DNA of 64,000 bases from Candidatus Kosakonia sp. 282A-S69 (GTDB lineage: Bacteria; Pseudomonadota; Gammaproteobacteria; Enterobacterales; Enterobacteriaceae): NCBI RefSeq assembly GCF_029433855.1, contig NZ_JAROAU010000003.1:124001-188000 (forward strand), given 5' to 3'. Shown one piece after another: positions 55,137-62,643 of the stretch (the stretch's first letter is position 1; every line of letters starts with the position of its first letter). The notes beneath the pieces are model-generated. The model ran no database searches, had not been told where the DNA came from, and saw only the letters and a program-made list of their open reading frames with translations. The position numbers and the translations under genes are program-made.

Positions 55137-56153
55137 TCATTTGGCTAAGGGATTGAATTTTATTGCTTTTTCTAGATGGTTTGGAGCAAAGTGAGCGTAA
55201 CGCATAGTCATTTTGATGTCTGTATGTCCTAGTATTCGCTGCAGGACAAGGATATTTCCTCCATTCATCATAAAATGGGATGCAAAAGTGTGCCTGAGAA
55301 CGTGCGTCATCTGCCCAGCCGGCAATTCAATTCCTGCCCTTTCAAGGGCTGATCTAAAGGCGTAATAACATGGGGCGAAAAGTGTACCATTCTTTTTTGG
55401 TAATTCGGCTATTATTGCTGGATTAAGTGGGATGGTGCGGTTACGCTTCCCTTTGGTTTTGATAAATGTAACCTTCCCTGCGGTGAATTGACTGCGTTTT
55501 AGTTTCTCAGCCTCTCCCCACCGAGCACCAGTAGACAAACAAAGTCTCACTATCATTTCCAAATCTTTTGCAGAACTGAGTTTACATGCCTCTAAAAGTC
55601 GATCAATCTGCTCACCCGTTAAATATGCCATCTCGCTTTCTTCTGTTCTAAACTGTCGAACGTTTTCTAACGGGTTTGGCGCTTCCCATTCACCAAGCCG
55701 TTTCAATTCATTGAATACAGCGAGTAAATACGCGTGCTCTAAGTTCATGGTGCGAGGCGAAACCTGAGTGACGCGCTTAGTACGGGCAAAATGGCCATCG
55801 AGCCTTTTAGCCCGGTACGCGGTGAAAAGCTGGGCTGAGAATTCCGTAGCCAGGGGAGAACCCATGCACTGATCAGCCCAAAGCATGGTGCTTTTACGTT
55901 TCTCACCGTCACGCAAAGTTATTCCGTGGCGCTCAAACCATAGATGAACTAGATCGGAAAGGCGGCGTTTGTCTTTGCCTTGTCCAAGCCAGGGCGTGTC
56001 CTCAACTTTTTGAAGAGTGTAGTTTTCAAATGCTAACGCCTCGCCTTTGGTTGCAAACTTCTTTCGTACTCTTTTGCCTTGCTTGCCATCACTACGGTTG
56101 ACCGCATAAAAGTCAGCAATCCATTGGCCATCGCTGAGTTTTCTTATGGTCAT
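55137..56153 (-). CDS. int: P2-family tyrosine integrase
   Basis: A 338-aa site-specific recombinase. Catalytic residues are visible: Arg211 in CLSTGARWGEAEKL, Lys234 in the beta-hairpin TKGKRNRT, His284-x-x-Arg287 in THVLRHTFASHF, His310 in ILGHTDI and the nucleophile Tyr319 in RYAHFAP. The N-terminal AP2-like arm-binding region (residues 1-60) is complete. It is closest in style to the P2/186 integrases. One base separates it from the repressor stop, so cI-int form one lysogenic transcription unit. Confidence 0.95.
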   Translation of the reverse strand: MTIRKLSDGQWIADFYAVNRSDGKQGKRVRKKFATKGEALAFENYTLQKVEDTPWLGQGKDKRRLSDLVHLWFERHGITLRDGEKRKSTMLWADQCMGSPLATEFSAQLFTAYRAKRLDGHFARTKRVTQVSPRTMNLEHAYLLAVFNELKRLGEWEAPNPLENVRQFRTEESEMAYLTGEQIDRLLEACKLSSAKDLEMIVRLCLSTGARWGEAEKLKRSQFTAGKVTFIKTKGKRNRTIPLNPAIIAELPKKNGTLFAPCYYAFRSALERAGIELPAGQMTHVLRHTFASHFMMNGGNILVLQRILGHTDIKMTMRYAHFAPNHLEKAIKFNPLAK

Positions 56154-56154
56154 A

Positions 56155-56736
56155 TTATTTAATCGTCAGGACAACGCGGCCGATGATAGTAATGTCATCA
56201 ATGCCACAATCAAAAGCCATACCCACACCGCTAACACGAACCTTCTTGATGGGAATACGAGTCAGAGTGCGAACGCTTGTTTTCCCCTCAATTTCAACAA
56301 GCCACTGATCGTCATAAACCTCAGTGAAGGAGGTATCAACTATAAACTGGTTGTTACCTTCAAGTACGCAGATTGGGGATTTAGGTAAGGGAATACCTGG
56401 TAGGAATGAAACCTTATCAAGCATGTACATCCCTGAATCGTAAAGCAGACCATCAACTATTTTTCGACGAGGCATTTTCATGATGTCGAGTTCTTCATCG
56501 TCGAATTTCCTACCTTGGCCAGTAGCAAGCCACTCTAACGACGCGCCAGTTTCAGCTACACACCGAACAACCATGTCAGCGGGAAAACCACCACGTTTGT
56601 AGCGGCCAGCCAGACTACTTGATGCCATATCAAAATGGTCGGCAAGCATCAGCTTAGACGTAAATCCATAAGCATTAATTACTCTGTCGAGCACTTCACT
56701 GCTATGGCTGATTTGTCCGTAAGAGAATTTGCCCAT
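56155..56736 (-). CDS. 186-type CI repressor
   Basis: A 193-aa repressor of the Phage_CI_repr family: N-terminal HTH (about residues 10-75, LMLADHFDMASSSLAGRYKR with SLEWLATGQG at its end) and a C-terminal oligomerisation domain (about 100-193). Length and layout match the 192-aa CI of coliphage 186. It has no RecA-type autocleavage pair that I can identify, so induction would need an antirepressor, as in 186. Divergent from the cox/apl-like gene. Confidence 0.9.
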   Translation of the reverse strand: MGKFSYGQISHSSEVLDRVINAYGFTSKLMLADHFDMASSSLAGRYKRGGFPADMVVRCVAETGASLEWLATGQGRKFDDEELDIMKMPRRKIVDGLLYDSGMYMLDKVSFLPGIPLPKSPICVLEGNNQFIVDTSFTEVYDDQWLVEIEGKTSVRTLTRIPIKKVRVSGVGMAFDCGIDDITIIGRVVLTIK

Positions 56737-56879
56737 AATTTAGCCAGCAATTCGTAAAATGCGAGAAATGTATTGAATTGTCGCTTAATACGATCTAGCC
56801 TCTCCTTGTTGTAGTTTTTTGCGAATATAGGTTAATAACAGTGGATATTGGCTTATCCATAACCAGAGGAGTTTGCATT

Positions 56880-57101
56880 ATGCGTCCCAACATTACAATC
56901 GTGATCCCCGATCCATACATTCCACTTGATGAATATTGCCGCCGTACTGGTATGTCGCGAAGTACTGCTGAGAATCTGATTTCGTACGGGAAACTCCCAA
57001 TCAAGCCTAAAGGTGCGCAGAAAAAAGGGCTGGTTGAAGTGAATATGGCCGCCTTAACCGTGATGGCGTTAAGCGAATGTAATGTTTCGCTTAACGCGTA
57101 A
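56880..57101 (+). CDS. Cox/Apl-type regulator (excisionase and repressor)
   Basis: A 73-aa winged-HTH protein: IPLDEYCRRTGMSRSTAENL is the DNA-recognition region. The start is the ATG at 56880 with AGAGGAG upstream; an in-frame ATG at 56841 lies in the promoter zone. Cox (P2) and Apl (186) repress the lysogenic promoter and direct excision by binding near attP. First gene of the early operon, 140 bp from the divergent repressor start. Confidence 0.88.
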   Translation: MRPNITIVIPDPYIPLDEYCRRTGMSRSTAENLISYGKLPIKPKGAQKKGLVEVNMAALTVMALSECNVSLNA

Positions 57102-57131
57102 TTCATCCTACGGATTAGGGAGGCGCTAACA

Positions 57132-57635
57132 ATGTTTGATTATCAGACTTCTAAACACGCTCACTTTGATGCAGCTTGCCGAGCATTTGCGCTGGCACAC
57201 AATCTGGAAGATGTGGCCGCTGCCGTTGATATGCGCCCACAATTACTGCGTAACAAGCTGAATCCATTGCAACCACACCGTCTGACCTGTGAAGACCTGT
57301 TGGCCATCACTGATAGTACAGAGGATGGGCGTTTGCTTGATGGGCTGCTCGCACAGATTAACTGCCTTCCGTCTGTTCCAGTCAACAACGCAACAGAAGC
57401 CAACATGCAGTTTTGCGCCCTTAGTGCGACTGCATGCGTGGGCGCGATTGCTGGGGAAGCAGTATCAACAGATCACATGACAACTGCCCGCCGCACTCAA
57501 ATTCTTGATCGTGCTCGCGATGCAATCCGCAGCCTTTCTGTTTTGGCTTATACCGTTGAAAGCCGTGTTTCCTCAATGCCCGTGCTGGCTGCGGCCGTCG
57601 ATATTGTGACGACAAATGCCACCGGGCTGATGTGA
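57132..57635 (+). CDS. Phage regulatory protein CII
   Basis: A 167-aa member of the Phage_CII family (186 CII, 169 aa): N-terminal HTH (FDAACRAFALAHNLEDVAAA, RPQLLRNKLNP) and a C-terminal helical region. In 186, CII activates the establishment promoter for cI. Gene order apl-cII-fil is that of 186. Confidence 0.9.
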   Translation: MFDYQTSKHAHFDAACRAFALAHNLEDVAAAVDMRPQLLRNKLNPLQPHRLTCEDLLAITDSTEDGRLLDGLLAQINCLPSVPVNNATEANMQFCALSATACVGAIAGEAVSTDHMTTARRTQILDRARDAIRSLSVLAYTVESRVSSMPVLAAAVDIVTTNATGLM

Positions 57636-57644
57636 GGCGTTCTT

Positions 57645-57833
57645 ATGAAAGACATTGCATCAATGCTCAAAAGACAATCACCGACGCCGCAACTTCCCAG
57701 CTATGGAAATGGCTGGATTGAACTGCCAAACGGCAAGCGCTGGAACCCGTCGCATATTCATAAATTCAATACACGCCCAATTTCTATTTGGGAGCGTTTC
57801 ACCAAATTTATCGGAGGTGTCCATGCCTTCTAA
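57645..57833 (+). CDS. Fil-like phage early protein
   Basis: A 62-aa protein beginning MKDIASMLKRQSPTPQ and containing YGNGWIELPNGKRWNPSHIH, which resembles the Fil (filamentation) proteins of P2/186 phages. In 186 Fil blocks host cell division when expressed. It begins 9 bp after cII and overlaps the next gene by 11 bp. The assignment is from memory of the family motif GWIELPNGKRW. Confidence 0.68.
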   Translation: MKDIASMLKRQSPTPQLPSYGNGWIELPNGKRWNPSHIHKFNTRPISIWERFTKFIGGVHAF

Positions 57834-58227
57834 TCTTGAGCGCATCCAGACATTACGCGAACAGCTGTTTCCTGGTCATTCGGAGGCGGCTAAATACTGG
57901 GACTCGCTCAAACCCGAGTGGCGGGGATTAGTCCTTCATGCTGCATCACTGCACGGTGCCGAGGTGTTGAGTTCAGGCCTAGCTGAATGTAACTGGTATG
58001 AGCTTTATGCGCGTCTGGATCATCGCCGAATGTTGCAGCTTCGTGCCGGTATTCAGCATGCGCGCAACTTGTTTGCGGGGTTCGGTTCGTTGAGGCAACA
58101 GGACTTTTCCCCGCGTACTGCTCGACGCATTACTAACAAGACCTGCACACCACAGCAATCTGCTGCCGTACTTCCCGCAAGTACTGCAAATCTGATCGCC
58201 GGGCGCAACCAGCTGCGTCAGCGATAA
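57823..58227 (+). CDS. P2/186-type early protein (134 aa)
   Basis: The start is the ATG at 57823 with a perfect CGGAGGT ribosome site, giving 134 aa (MPSNLERIQTLREQLFPGHS…); an upstream in-frame start at 57655 would overlap all of the fil-like gene. LKPEWRGLVLHAASLHGAEV is the most family-like stretch. It is a standard member of the P2-family early operon, possibly the DUF5347 group; function unknown. Confidence 0.75.
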   Translation: MPSNLERIQTLREQLFPGHSEAAKYWDSLKPEWRGLVLHAASLHGAEVLSSGLAECNWYELYARLDHRRMLQLRAGIQHARNLFAGFGSLRQQDFSPRTARRITNKTCTPQQSAAVLPASTANLIAGRNQLRQR

Positions 58228-58242
58228 ACCAGGACTTCCGCT

Positions 58243-58644
58243 ATGACAATAATTTCTGTAGACAAAACCACACTCGCCACAGAGCTAAACGCCTGGCTGG
58301 TGCCAATGAATTACGCTCTGATGTTTATCAGCAAAAATACTGATAAAGCCGGGCGCGTTTCGCTGCATCCGTTCTTCTTCAACGATACGGAACACCTGAC
58401 AAATCAAAGGCACTGGCTGGCCATTAATGCCGCTATGTGGTGCACCGTTTACCGGGAAGCCGAAATAAAAGAAAGCCAGATTGAGGCGCTGGCCAGCCTA
58501 CGGGCTTTGTTCTACACCGCCGGCGCGCTTGGGCAGGGTGAGATTAAGGCGTTAATTCAGGAGTGGTGGCGTCAGACTTACCCGCTTCATAAAGTCCCGG
58601 CGCCAAATCATTCTGCTGTAGTTAAAACCCCCGTTTTTCACTAA
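58243..58644 (+). CDS. P2/186-type early protein (133 aa)
   Basis: A 133-aa soluble protein (TELNAWLVPMNYALMFISKN near the N-terminus, then ALASLRALFYTAGALGQGEI). Found in this position in the early operons of P2-like prophages as far as I recognise; no function known. Ribosome site AGGA precedes the ATG. Confidence 0.7.
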   Translation: MTIISVDKTTLATELNAWLVPMNYALMFISKNTDKAGRVSLHPFFFNDTEHLTNQRHWLAINAAMWCTVYREAEIKESQIEALASLRALFYTAGALGQGEIKALIQEWWRQTYPLHKVPAPNHSAVVKTPVFH

Positions 58645-58710
58645 TCAAACCCTGAATTTATCGGCCATTACCGCAATGGCCGGAGATTCTTTTGCCTTAA
58701 GGAAACCGAA

Positions 58711-58944
58711 ATGCGAATGACAAGACAGGATTTGCCCTTAATAAAATCAGGAACAGATCTTCTCTCCATGTTGAATAAAGCCACCCAGGAGGGCAAAGCC
58801 GCCGCTGCGGATCTGTGTTCAACGCGTCTCGATAAACTGGCCGCGTATGCTGCCATTGAGGGTCTAAGCGCAGCGGAGATCGTAGAACTAATCCGTGCAG
58901 AAGCCGAAGCCATCAGCAGTAAAGATGGTGCAGCATGGCAATAA
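58711..58944 (+). CDS. DUF2732 family phage protein
   Basis: A 77-aa helical protein; the core EGKAAAADLCSTRLDKLAAY and GLSAAEIVELIRAEAEAI fits DUF2732, a small protein encoded just before Dam or the replication gene in P2-like phages. AAGGA lies seven bases before the ATG at 58711. Its stop overlaps the start of the dam-like gene by 10 bp. Confidence 0.8.
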   Translation: MRMTRQDLPLIKSGTDLLSMLNKATQEGKAAAADLCSTRLDKLAAYAAIEGLSAAEIVELIRAEAEAISSKDGAAWQ

Positions 58945-59489
58945 AATCACCATTAAAATGGGTGGGCAGCAAAGCCCGCCTTATGACGCAGTTGCGTCCA
59001 CATCTGCCGAAAGGTAAACGCCTGGTTGAGCCCTTTGCTGGTTCATGTTCCGTCATGCTCAATACTGAATATGACGAATACTTAATTGGTGACGTTAATC
59101 CCGATCTGATTGCTTTATACAAAGAGATAGCGGCAAATCCTCTTGATTTGATTGACCGTACCCGGCATCTGTTCGAAACCTTCAATACTGAGGATGGCTT
59201 TTACGATAGTCGCGATTCTTTCAATCACGATGCTGATCCAGAATGGCGAGCAGCCCTTTTTCTTTATCTTAACCGCCATTGTTTTAATGGCCTGTGCCGC
59301 TATAACCGCAACGGCTTTTTCAACGTACCTTATGGAAAGTACAAGCGGCCTTATTTTCCCGAAAACGAGATTAAAATCTTTGCTGACAAAGCGCGCCGCG
59401 CGACGTTTGTTACAGGAAGTTATGTTCAGACGCTTGGCATGGTGGAAACCCGCGCCCTTGCCGGGCGCTGGCGTAAAAACCCGGACTGA
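58935..59489 (+). pseudogene. Truncated phage Dam adenine methyltransferase
   Basis: 184 codons with the N-terminal half of a Dam-type methyltransferase: SAM motif LKWVGSKARLMTQLRPHLP, VEPFAGSCSVMLN, and NRHCFNGLCRYNRNGFFNVP. The catalytic DPPY motif expected right after the residues FVTGSYVQTL is absent; instead the frame runs through an unrelated GMVETRALAGRWRKNPD and stops. Full-length relatives have about 270-290 aa. The protein cannot methylate. The junction near 59430-59450 marks a deletion that also removed the replication gene. Confidence 0.88.
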
Positions 59490-59778
59490 AAAAAATGAAA
59501 AGAATTTCAGTGCTTTTCAGTAAAAAGGATCCGCGAAGGATCTAGCCAAAATTATAACTATCGGAAAAATAGAGTTTTTTTAGATTTTACGTGAGATTTA
59601 GAGGATCAAGTTATGTGAGAGCGAAAAATAAAGGAAAACCCGCAAAGCCATAGCTGGTACGGGTTTCAGAGGGGCTAGGAATTTTTCAAAGACTGAAAAA
59701 TGTGAATAAATTTAGCTCTCAAAACGAGCAACTTGAAGGAAGGATGCAAGCAAAAGATTTTCTGAATTAAAGCTAAAT
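59490..59778. other. Post-deletion spacer
   Basis: About 290 bp of AT-rich sequence after the truncated dam with no recognisable gene. It is presumably what is left at the deletion or cargo-exchange junction. Confidence 0.5.
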
Positions 59779-60048
59779 TTATCCTCTTAGCTCGGAGACA
59801 TTGAACAGTAACCTGCATTTTCGCCCCTTCTCCGCAGAGGCACCCTTGTGATGAATGGGAGGACTGGTGACAGTGAATTTTTTGATATTGCTGGCTTTAC
59901 CACTTATGAAAAGTTCCACTACATCACCAGGATGAAGCGGGGGAGGATTCTCCCCAACTACAATGCGTATCACCCCTTTATTCATGTCCCAATTCGCTGC
60001 ATATTTTTCATCGTTGAGCACTACGGAATGTGGAAACAAATCAGTCAT
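59779..60048 (-). CDS. Small protein of unknown function (89 aa)
   Basis: An 89-aa protein starting at ATG 60048 with an AAAGGTGA ribosome site. It contains VVGENPPPLHPGDVVELFIS, suggestive of a small beta-barrel, and a basic segment KGRKC. I do not recognise a family. It lies on the strand opposite to the early operon, between dam and the LexA-controlled gene. Confidence 0.6.
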   Translation of the reverse strand: MTDLFPHSVVLNDEKYAANWDMNKGVIRIVVGENPPPLHPGDVVELFISGKASNIKKFTVTSPPIHHKGASAEKGRKCRLLFNVSELRG

Positions 60049-60068
60049 AAAATCACCTTTTGCATAGA

Positions 60069-60176
60069 GTGGACACCCATCCTATCAAGTATTTTATTGA
60101 CTGGCTCGTCAGTGAGGGAAAGCAGATCCTGCAGGAAAAGGTAAGCAAATCGATTTATCGGCAGCATGGGGAATAA
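60069..60176 (+). pseudogene. Possible short remnant of a phage gene
   Basis: An open stretch encodes VDTHPIKYFIDWLVSEGKQI and ends QEKVSKSIYRQHGE. The composition looks protein-like, but it is only 35 codons, starts at best at GTG, has no ribosome site and overlaps the promoter region of its neighbours. It may be the tail of a lost gene. Confidence 0.25.
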
Positions 60177-60252
60177 GCCGCAACGTCAGTAACGGCGGGC
60201 GGTGCAGGCGCATTGGTGATTTTGCGTGGACTGAAAATTTTTAACTTTGTTA

Positions 60253-60272
60253 TACTGTTTTTATATACAGTA
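60253..60272 (+). promoter_or_regulatory. LexA box (SOS operator)
   Basis: TACTGTTTTTATATACAGTA, matching the consensus TACTG(TA)5CAGTA at both outer halves with CTGT-N8-ACAG. It lies 26 bp upstream of the following gene's ATG and overlaps a TATACT hexamer, as expected for a LexA-repressed promoter. Confidence 0.92.
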
Positions 60273-60297
60273 TTTTGGTTTTGCGGGGGACGACAAA

Positions 60298-60585
60298 ATG
60301 AGGCGGGTTTCCATATGTGGCGCGGTTTTCGTTTTTCTTGATGAAGGAGAGGAACTAACCAAAGACGCTTTTTATACGTCTTTCTTTCTGCCGGATCAGC
60401 GCTATGTTATCCGGCCACATCCTGAAGGCTGGGACGTGCGCTATCTGGATATCACTGGCGGCACGCGTGAGTGGTTGCCCGTTGCTGGTAAAACCTTTCC
60501 TGATGAGTCTGCGGCGTGGATAAATGCTTTTGAGCACTGGGAAAAAATGTCGCGCTCGTCCATGGTAAGCATCTTTAGAGAATGA
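60298..60585 (+). CDS. LexA-controlled small protein, candidate prophage antirepressor/SOS gene
   Basis: A 95-aa protein (MRRVSICGAVFVFLDEGEEL…) with ATG at 60298 and GGGGGA as ribosome site; an in-frame earlier start at 60247 would lie within the operator. I do not recognise its domain. Its position near the right end of the element and the LexA box correspond to tum/orf97 of coliphage 186, where LexA-controlled Tum inactivates CI. This makes it a candidate inducer of excision, but homology to Tum is not shown. Confidence 0.72.
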   Translation: MRRVSICGAVFVFLDEGEELTKDAFYTSFFLPDQRYVIRPHPEGWDVRYLDITGGTREWLPVAGKTFPDESAAWINAFEHWEKMSRSSMVSIFRE

Positions 60586-60600
60586 ATGCGGCAATGCGAT

Positions 60601-60627
60601 AGCCGGGTCATTCTTGCTAACCCGGCT
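60601..60627 (+). terminator. Hairpin after the LexA-controlled gene
   Basis: AGCCGGGT … ACCCGGCT inverted repeat with an 11-nt loop, 15 bp after the stop; no strong T-tract. Confidence 0.45.
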
Positions 60628-60704
60628 TCAGTGCTGATAGTGCTTACTTATCGCATGTAAGAACGCGAGAGCACTGGACGAAACCAGCGCGCATTTTGTG
60701 TGAT

Positions 60705-62081
60705 TTATCTAAATTCAGACTCAAGATAATTCAATGTATTGATAACGCCCTTATCCAGTAAGTCACAGTGTTGTCTCAATTTAATAGTAGATGTAATTAT
60801 TTGTTGAGCTTCGCCATTGTCTTTTATTAATTCTGACAAATCGTTAGCATACCCTCTTGCTATATGTAGAGAAGAAGATAAGCTCTCATAAAAATTTTTG
60901 TAATTTTTTCTAACCTCTATATTATAAACTTCCTCCAACCCTATAAGATCATTTAATACGAACAAAGTTTTATCGGCTAATTTTTCAAAAATTTCGAGTT
61001 GCTCATGTGCTTGAAATATTAAGTGTTCTTTTCGGTATCTGATCCTAACTTCTTTAGAATGGCCTCCTAAAAAATCTTTAAGGCTATCGTTAATCGACCA
61101 TTTGAACGAAGACTTTTCATTATCACGGAAAGTATCAAGGTGTGATTCTGGGTTTGAGTTTCTTAGCGATATTTTTTCGATCTCTTCTAATGATTCATCG
61201 CTTACATTGATGTCGTCTAGGTATTTTTTTGCTTCATTTAAAAATGTGAATTGATTTATTAACCTGAAATGCTCAATGCTGGATTGTTGGCATATCTCAG
61301 TCTTCAAAGACTCAAGGGGGCCGTGTACAGTATTTTTATATTTAAAAAGCCAATCGTCTTTTGTGTCATCGCTTATAAAAAAAATGTTCTGTATGTTTTT
61401 ATCTCCAGCTTTATTTATTAACTCTTTCCAAAGATATAAATCACCAAATCTGTCTTGGAAGGCAATTCCAGAATGGTAAGTTATTTCTTTTTTCGAAGAG
61501 TCTTTGAATCCCGGCGGAATCTTATTTGAGTACCGCTGTTCTCCTTCTTTATCAATTTCATCGATGGTGGCTTGTGCAGGTATATTACCGACTTTATCAC
61601 CGATAATTTTATCGATTGCATCGCGAATAGAATCATGTGACGAAATGGCTTCCTTGCTTTTTATTCTTGTGCTGATTTCGCTTTCGATAAATGATTCTAT
61701 AGGCTTTTTTAATGATTTCTGAAGTTTTGAAATGCTTTCATTTAGATTGTTATATAAAGCACGCTTCACTTTCCCATGGTCAAGCATGTTTTGAGTATAA
61801 ATATTTCTTAGGGCTTCTCTAATGTTTTCGAGGCTTTCTATGCTTGAGTTAATTATTACTCTTCTGTTTTTTTGGAACTCCAAGCCAACCTGAAATGGAA
61901 TCCATATTCGATTAGCTATGGCCTGCATGACATTTAAAATGTCTTCGCGCGTCTGCTCTTCACATCGATAAAGATTGAGGAGACAATTTGTATCGAAAAC
62001 AAACAATGTTGATTCACTTGACCATATATTAGATAGAGATTCTTCTGGTGTACTGTAGTAACCGGGGAATTTAGTTTTCAA
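60705..62081 (-). CDS. PIN-like domain nuclease (DUF4935/PIN_8 type), candidate defence effector
   Basis: A 458-aa protein. The N-terminal 250 residues carry a PIN-like active site: Asp30 in LFVFDTNCLLNLYR, Glu68 in PFQVGLEFQKNRR, Asp214 in DRFGDLYLWKELI and Asp238/239 in IFFISDDTKDDW, the pattern of four acidic residues that bind metal in PIN RNases, with a long helical insert between motifs 2 and 3. The C-terminal 200 residues are helical and unrecognised. Such large stand-alone PIN_8 proteins are found in defence islands. AT-rich and on the strand opposite to the early operon, next to attR. Confidence 0.82.
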   Translation of the reverse strand: MKTKFPGYYSTPEESLSNIWSSESTLFVFDTNCLLNLYRCEEQTREDILNVMQAIANRIWIPFQVGLEFQKNRRVIINSSIESLENIREALRNIYTQNMLDHGKVKRALYNNLNESISKLQKSLKKPIESFIESEISTRIKSKEAISSHDSIRDAIDKIIGDKVGNIPAQATIDEIDKEGEQRYSNKIPPGFKDSSKKEITYHSGIAFQDRFGDLYLWKELINKAGDKNIQNIFFISDDTKDDWLFKYKNTVHGPLESLKTEICQQSSIEHFRLINQFTFLNEAKKYLDDINVSDESLEEIEKISLRNSNPESHLDTFRDNEKSSFKWSINDSLKDFLGGHSKEVRIRYRKEHLIFQAHEQLEIFEKLADKTLFVLNDLIGLEEVYNIEVRKNYKNFYESLSSSLHIARGYANDLSELIKDNGEAQQIITSTIKLRQHCDLLDKGVINTLNYLESEFR

Positions 62082-62199
62082 GCACTCCTCCTATTAATAG
62101 AGTTCAGAAAGATATTAGTTAGGGATGCGATAAACCTATACTAATAGTGAGGGTTAGATCAATTGCTATCTTAAGAAAACAAAGAATAAAGTGATTTTG

Positions 62200-62217
62200 T
62201 GCGACATTTTTGCGACA
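62200..62217 (+). repeat. Paired TGCGACA repeats, putative integrase arm site (right, inner)
   Basis: TGCGACAtttTTGCGACA: two copies 11 bp apart, upstream of the PIN gene. Confidence 0.55.
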
Positions 62218-62325
62218 TATTACTGCATGTGTTATAGCTTTCAGTTTGTATGTTCATGATTTTTATGTTTTTTTATATTTGTATTTCCCCTGAAGCAAGC
62301 TATATTACATAACCTAACCAATAAC

Positions 62326-62544
62326 TTATTGTTGTTTTTTTAATCGGCTAACATCAATCTCAATAGCATAAAGAATGTAGGGGGCTTCAGATGGAGAGCA
62401 AACCTCTATACGGACATTCTTCAGCGGAACGCCGCAGGATGAGCAACGATTGTCATAAGTAATGCATTCGCAGGAGCCCATCCCTTGAATTTTAGCGTGG
62501 CAGTTTGGGCAGTAATCAGTGTTTATATCATCGTAATAACTCAT
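62326..62544 (-). CDS. Small zinc-ribbon protein
   Basis: A 72-aa protein with two CxxC knuckles, Cys12-Pro-Asn-Cys15 and Cys34-Ser-Ser-Cys37, plus Cys25 and Cys27, which would bind one or two zinc ions. The tail YILYAIEIDVSRLKKQQ is beta/helix-like. It differs in spacing from Ogr/Delta late activators. The gene ends the element, about 70 bp from attR. Function unknown. Confidence 0.65.
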   Translation of the reverse strand: MSYYDDINTDYCPNCHAKIQGMGSCECITYDNRCSSCGVPLKNVRIEVCSPSEAPYILYAIEIDVSRLKKQQ

Positions 62545-62581
62545 GACGTATCCTCATCGAACAACTTGCTTCATAAATTGC

Positions 62582-62599
62582 TGCGACACTTTTGCGACA
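62582..62599 (+). repeat. Paired TGCGACA repeats, putative integrase arm site (right, outer)
   Basis: TGCGACActtTTGCGACA: two copies 11 bp apart, 18 bp from the attR repeat. Confidence 0.6.
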
Positions 62600-62616
62600 C
62601 TGTAGGGAAAGAGTAC

Positions 62617-62643
62617 AAAAAAGCCACTCTTTCGAGTGGCTTA
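62617..62643 (-). terminator. ileX terminator
   Basis: Minus-strand hairpin GCCACTC-gaaa-GAGTGGC followed by TTTTTT, 26 bp after the tRNA CCA end. Confidence 0.88.

Noticed and set aside
62326-62544. Ogr/Delta late-gene activator
   Set aside because: It has two CxxC knuckles, but spacing (Cys12, 15, 25, 27, 34, 37) and the rest of the sequence do not match the Ogr zinc finger, and there are no late genes to activate.
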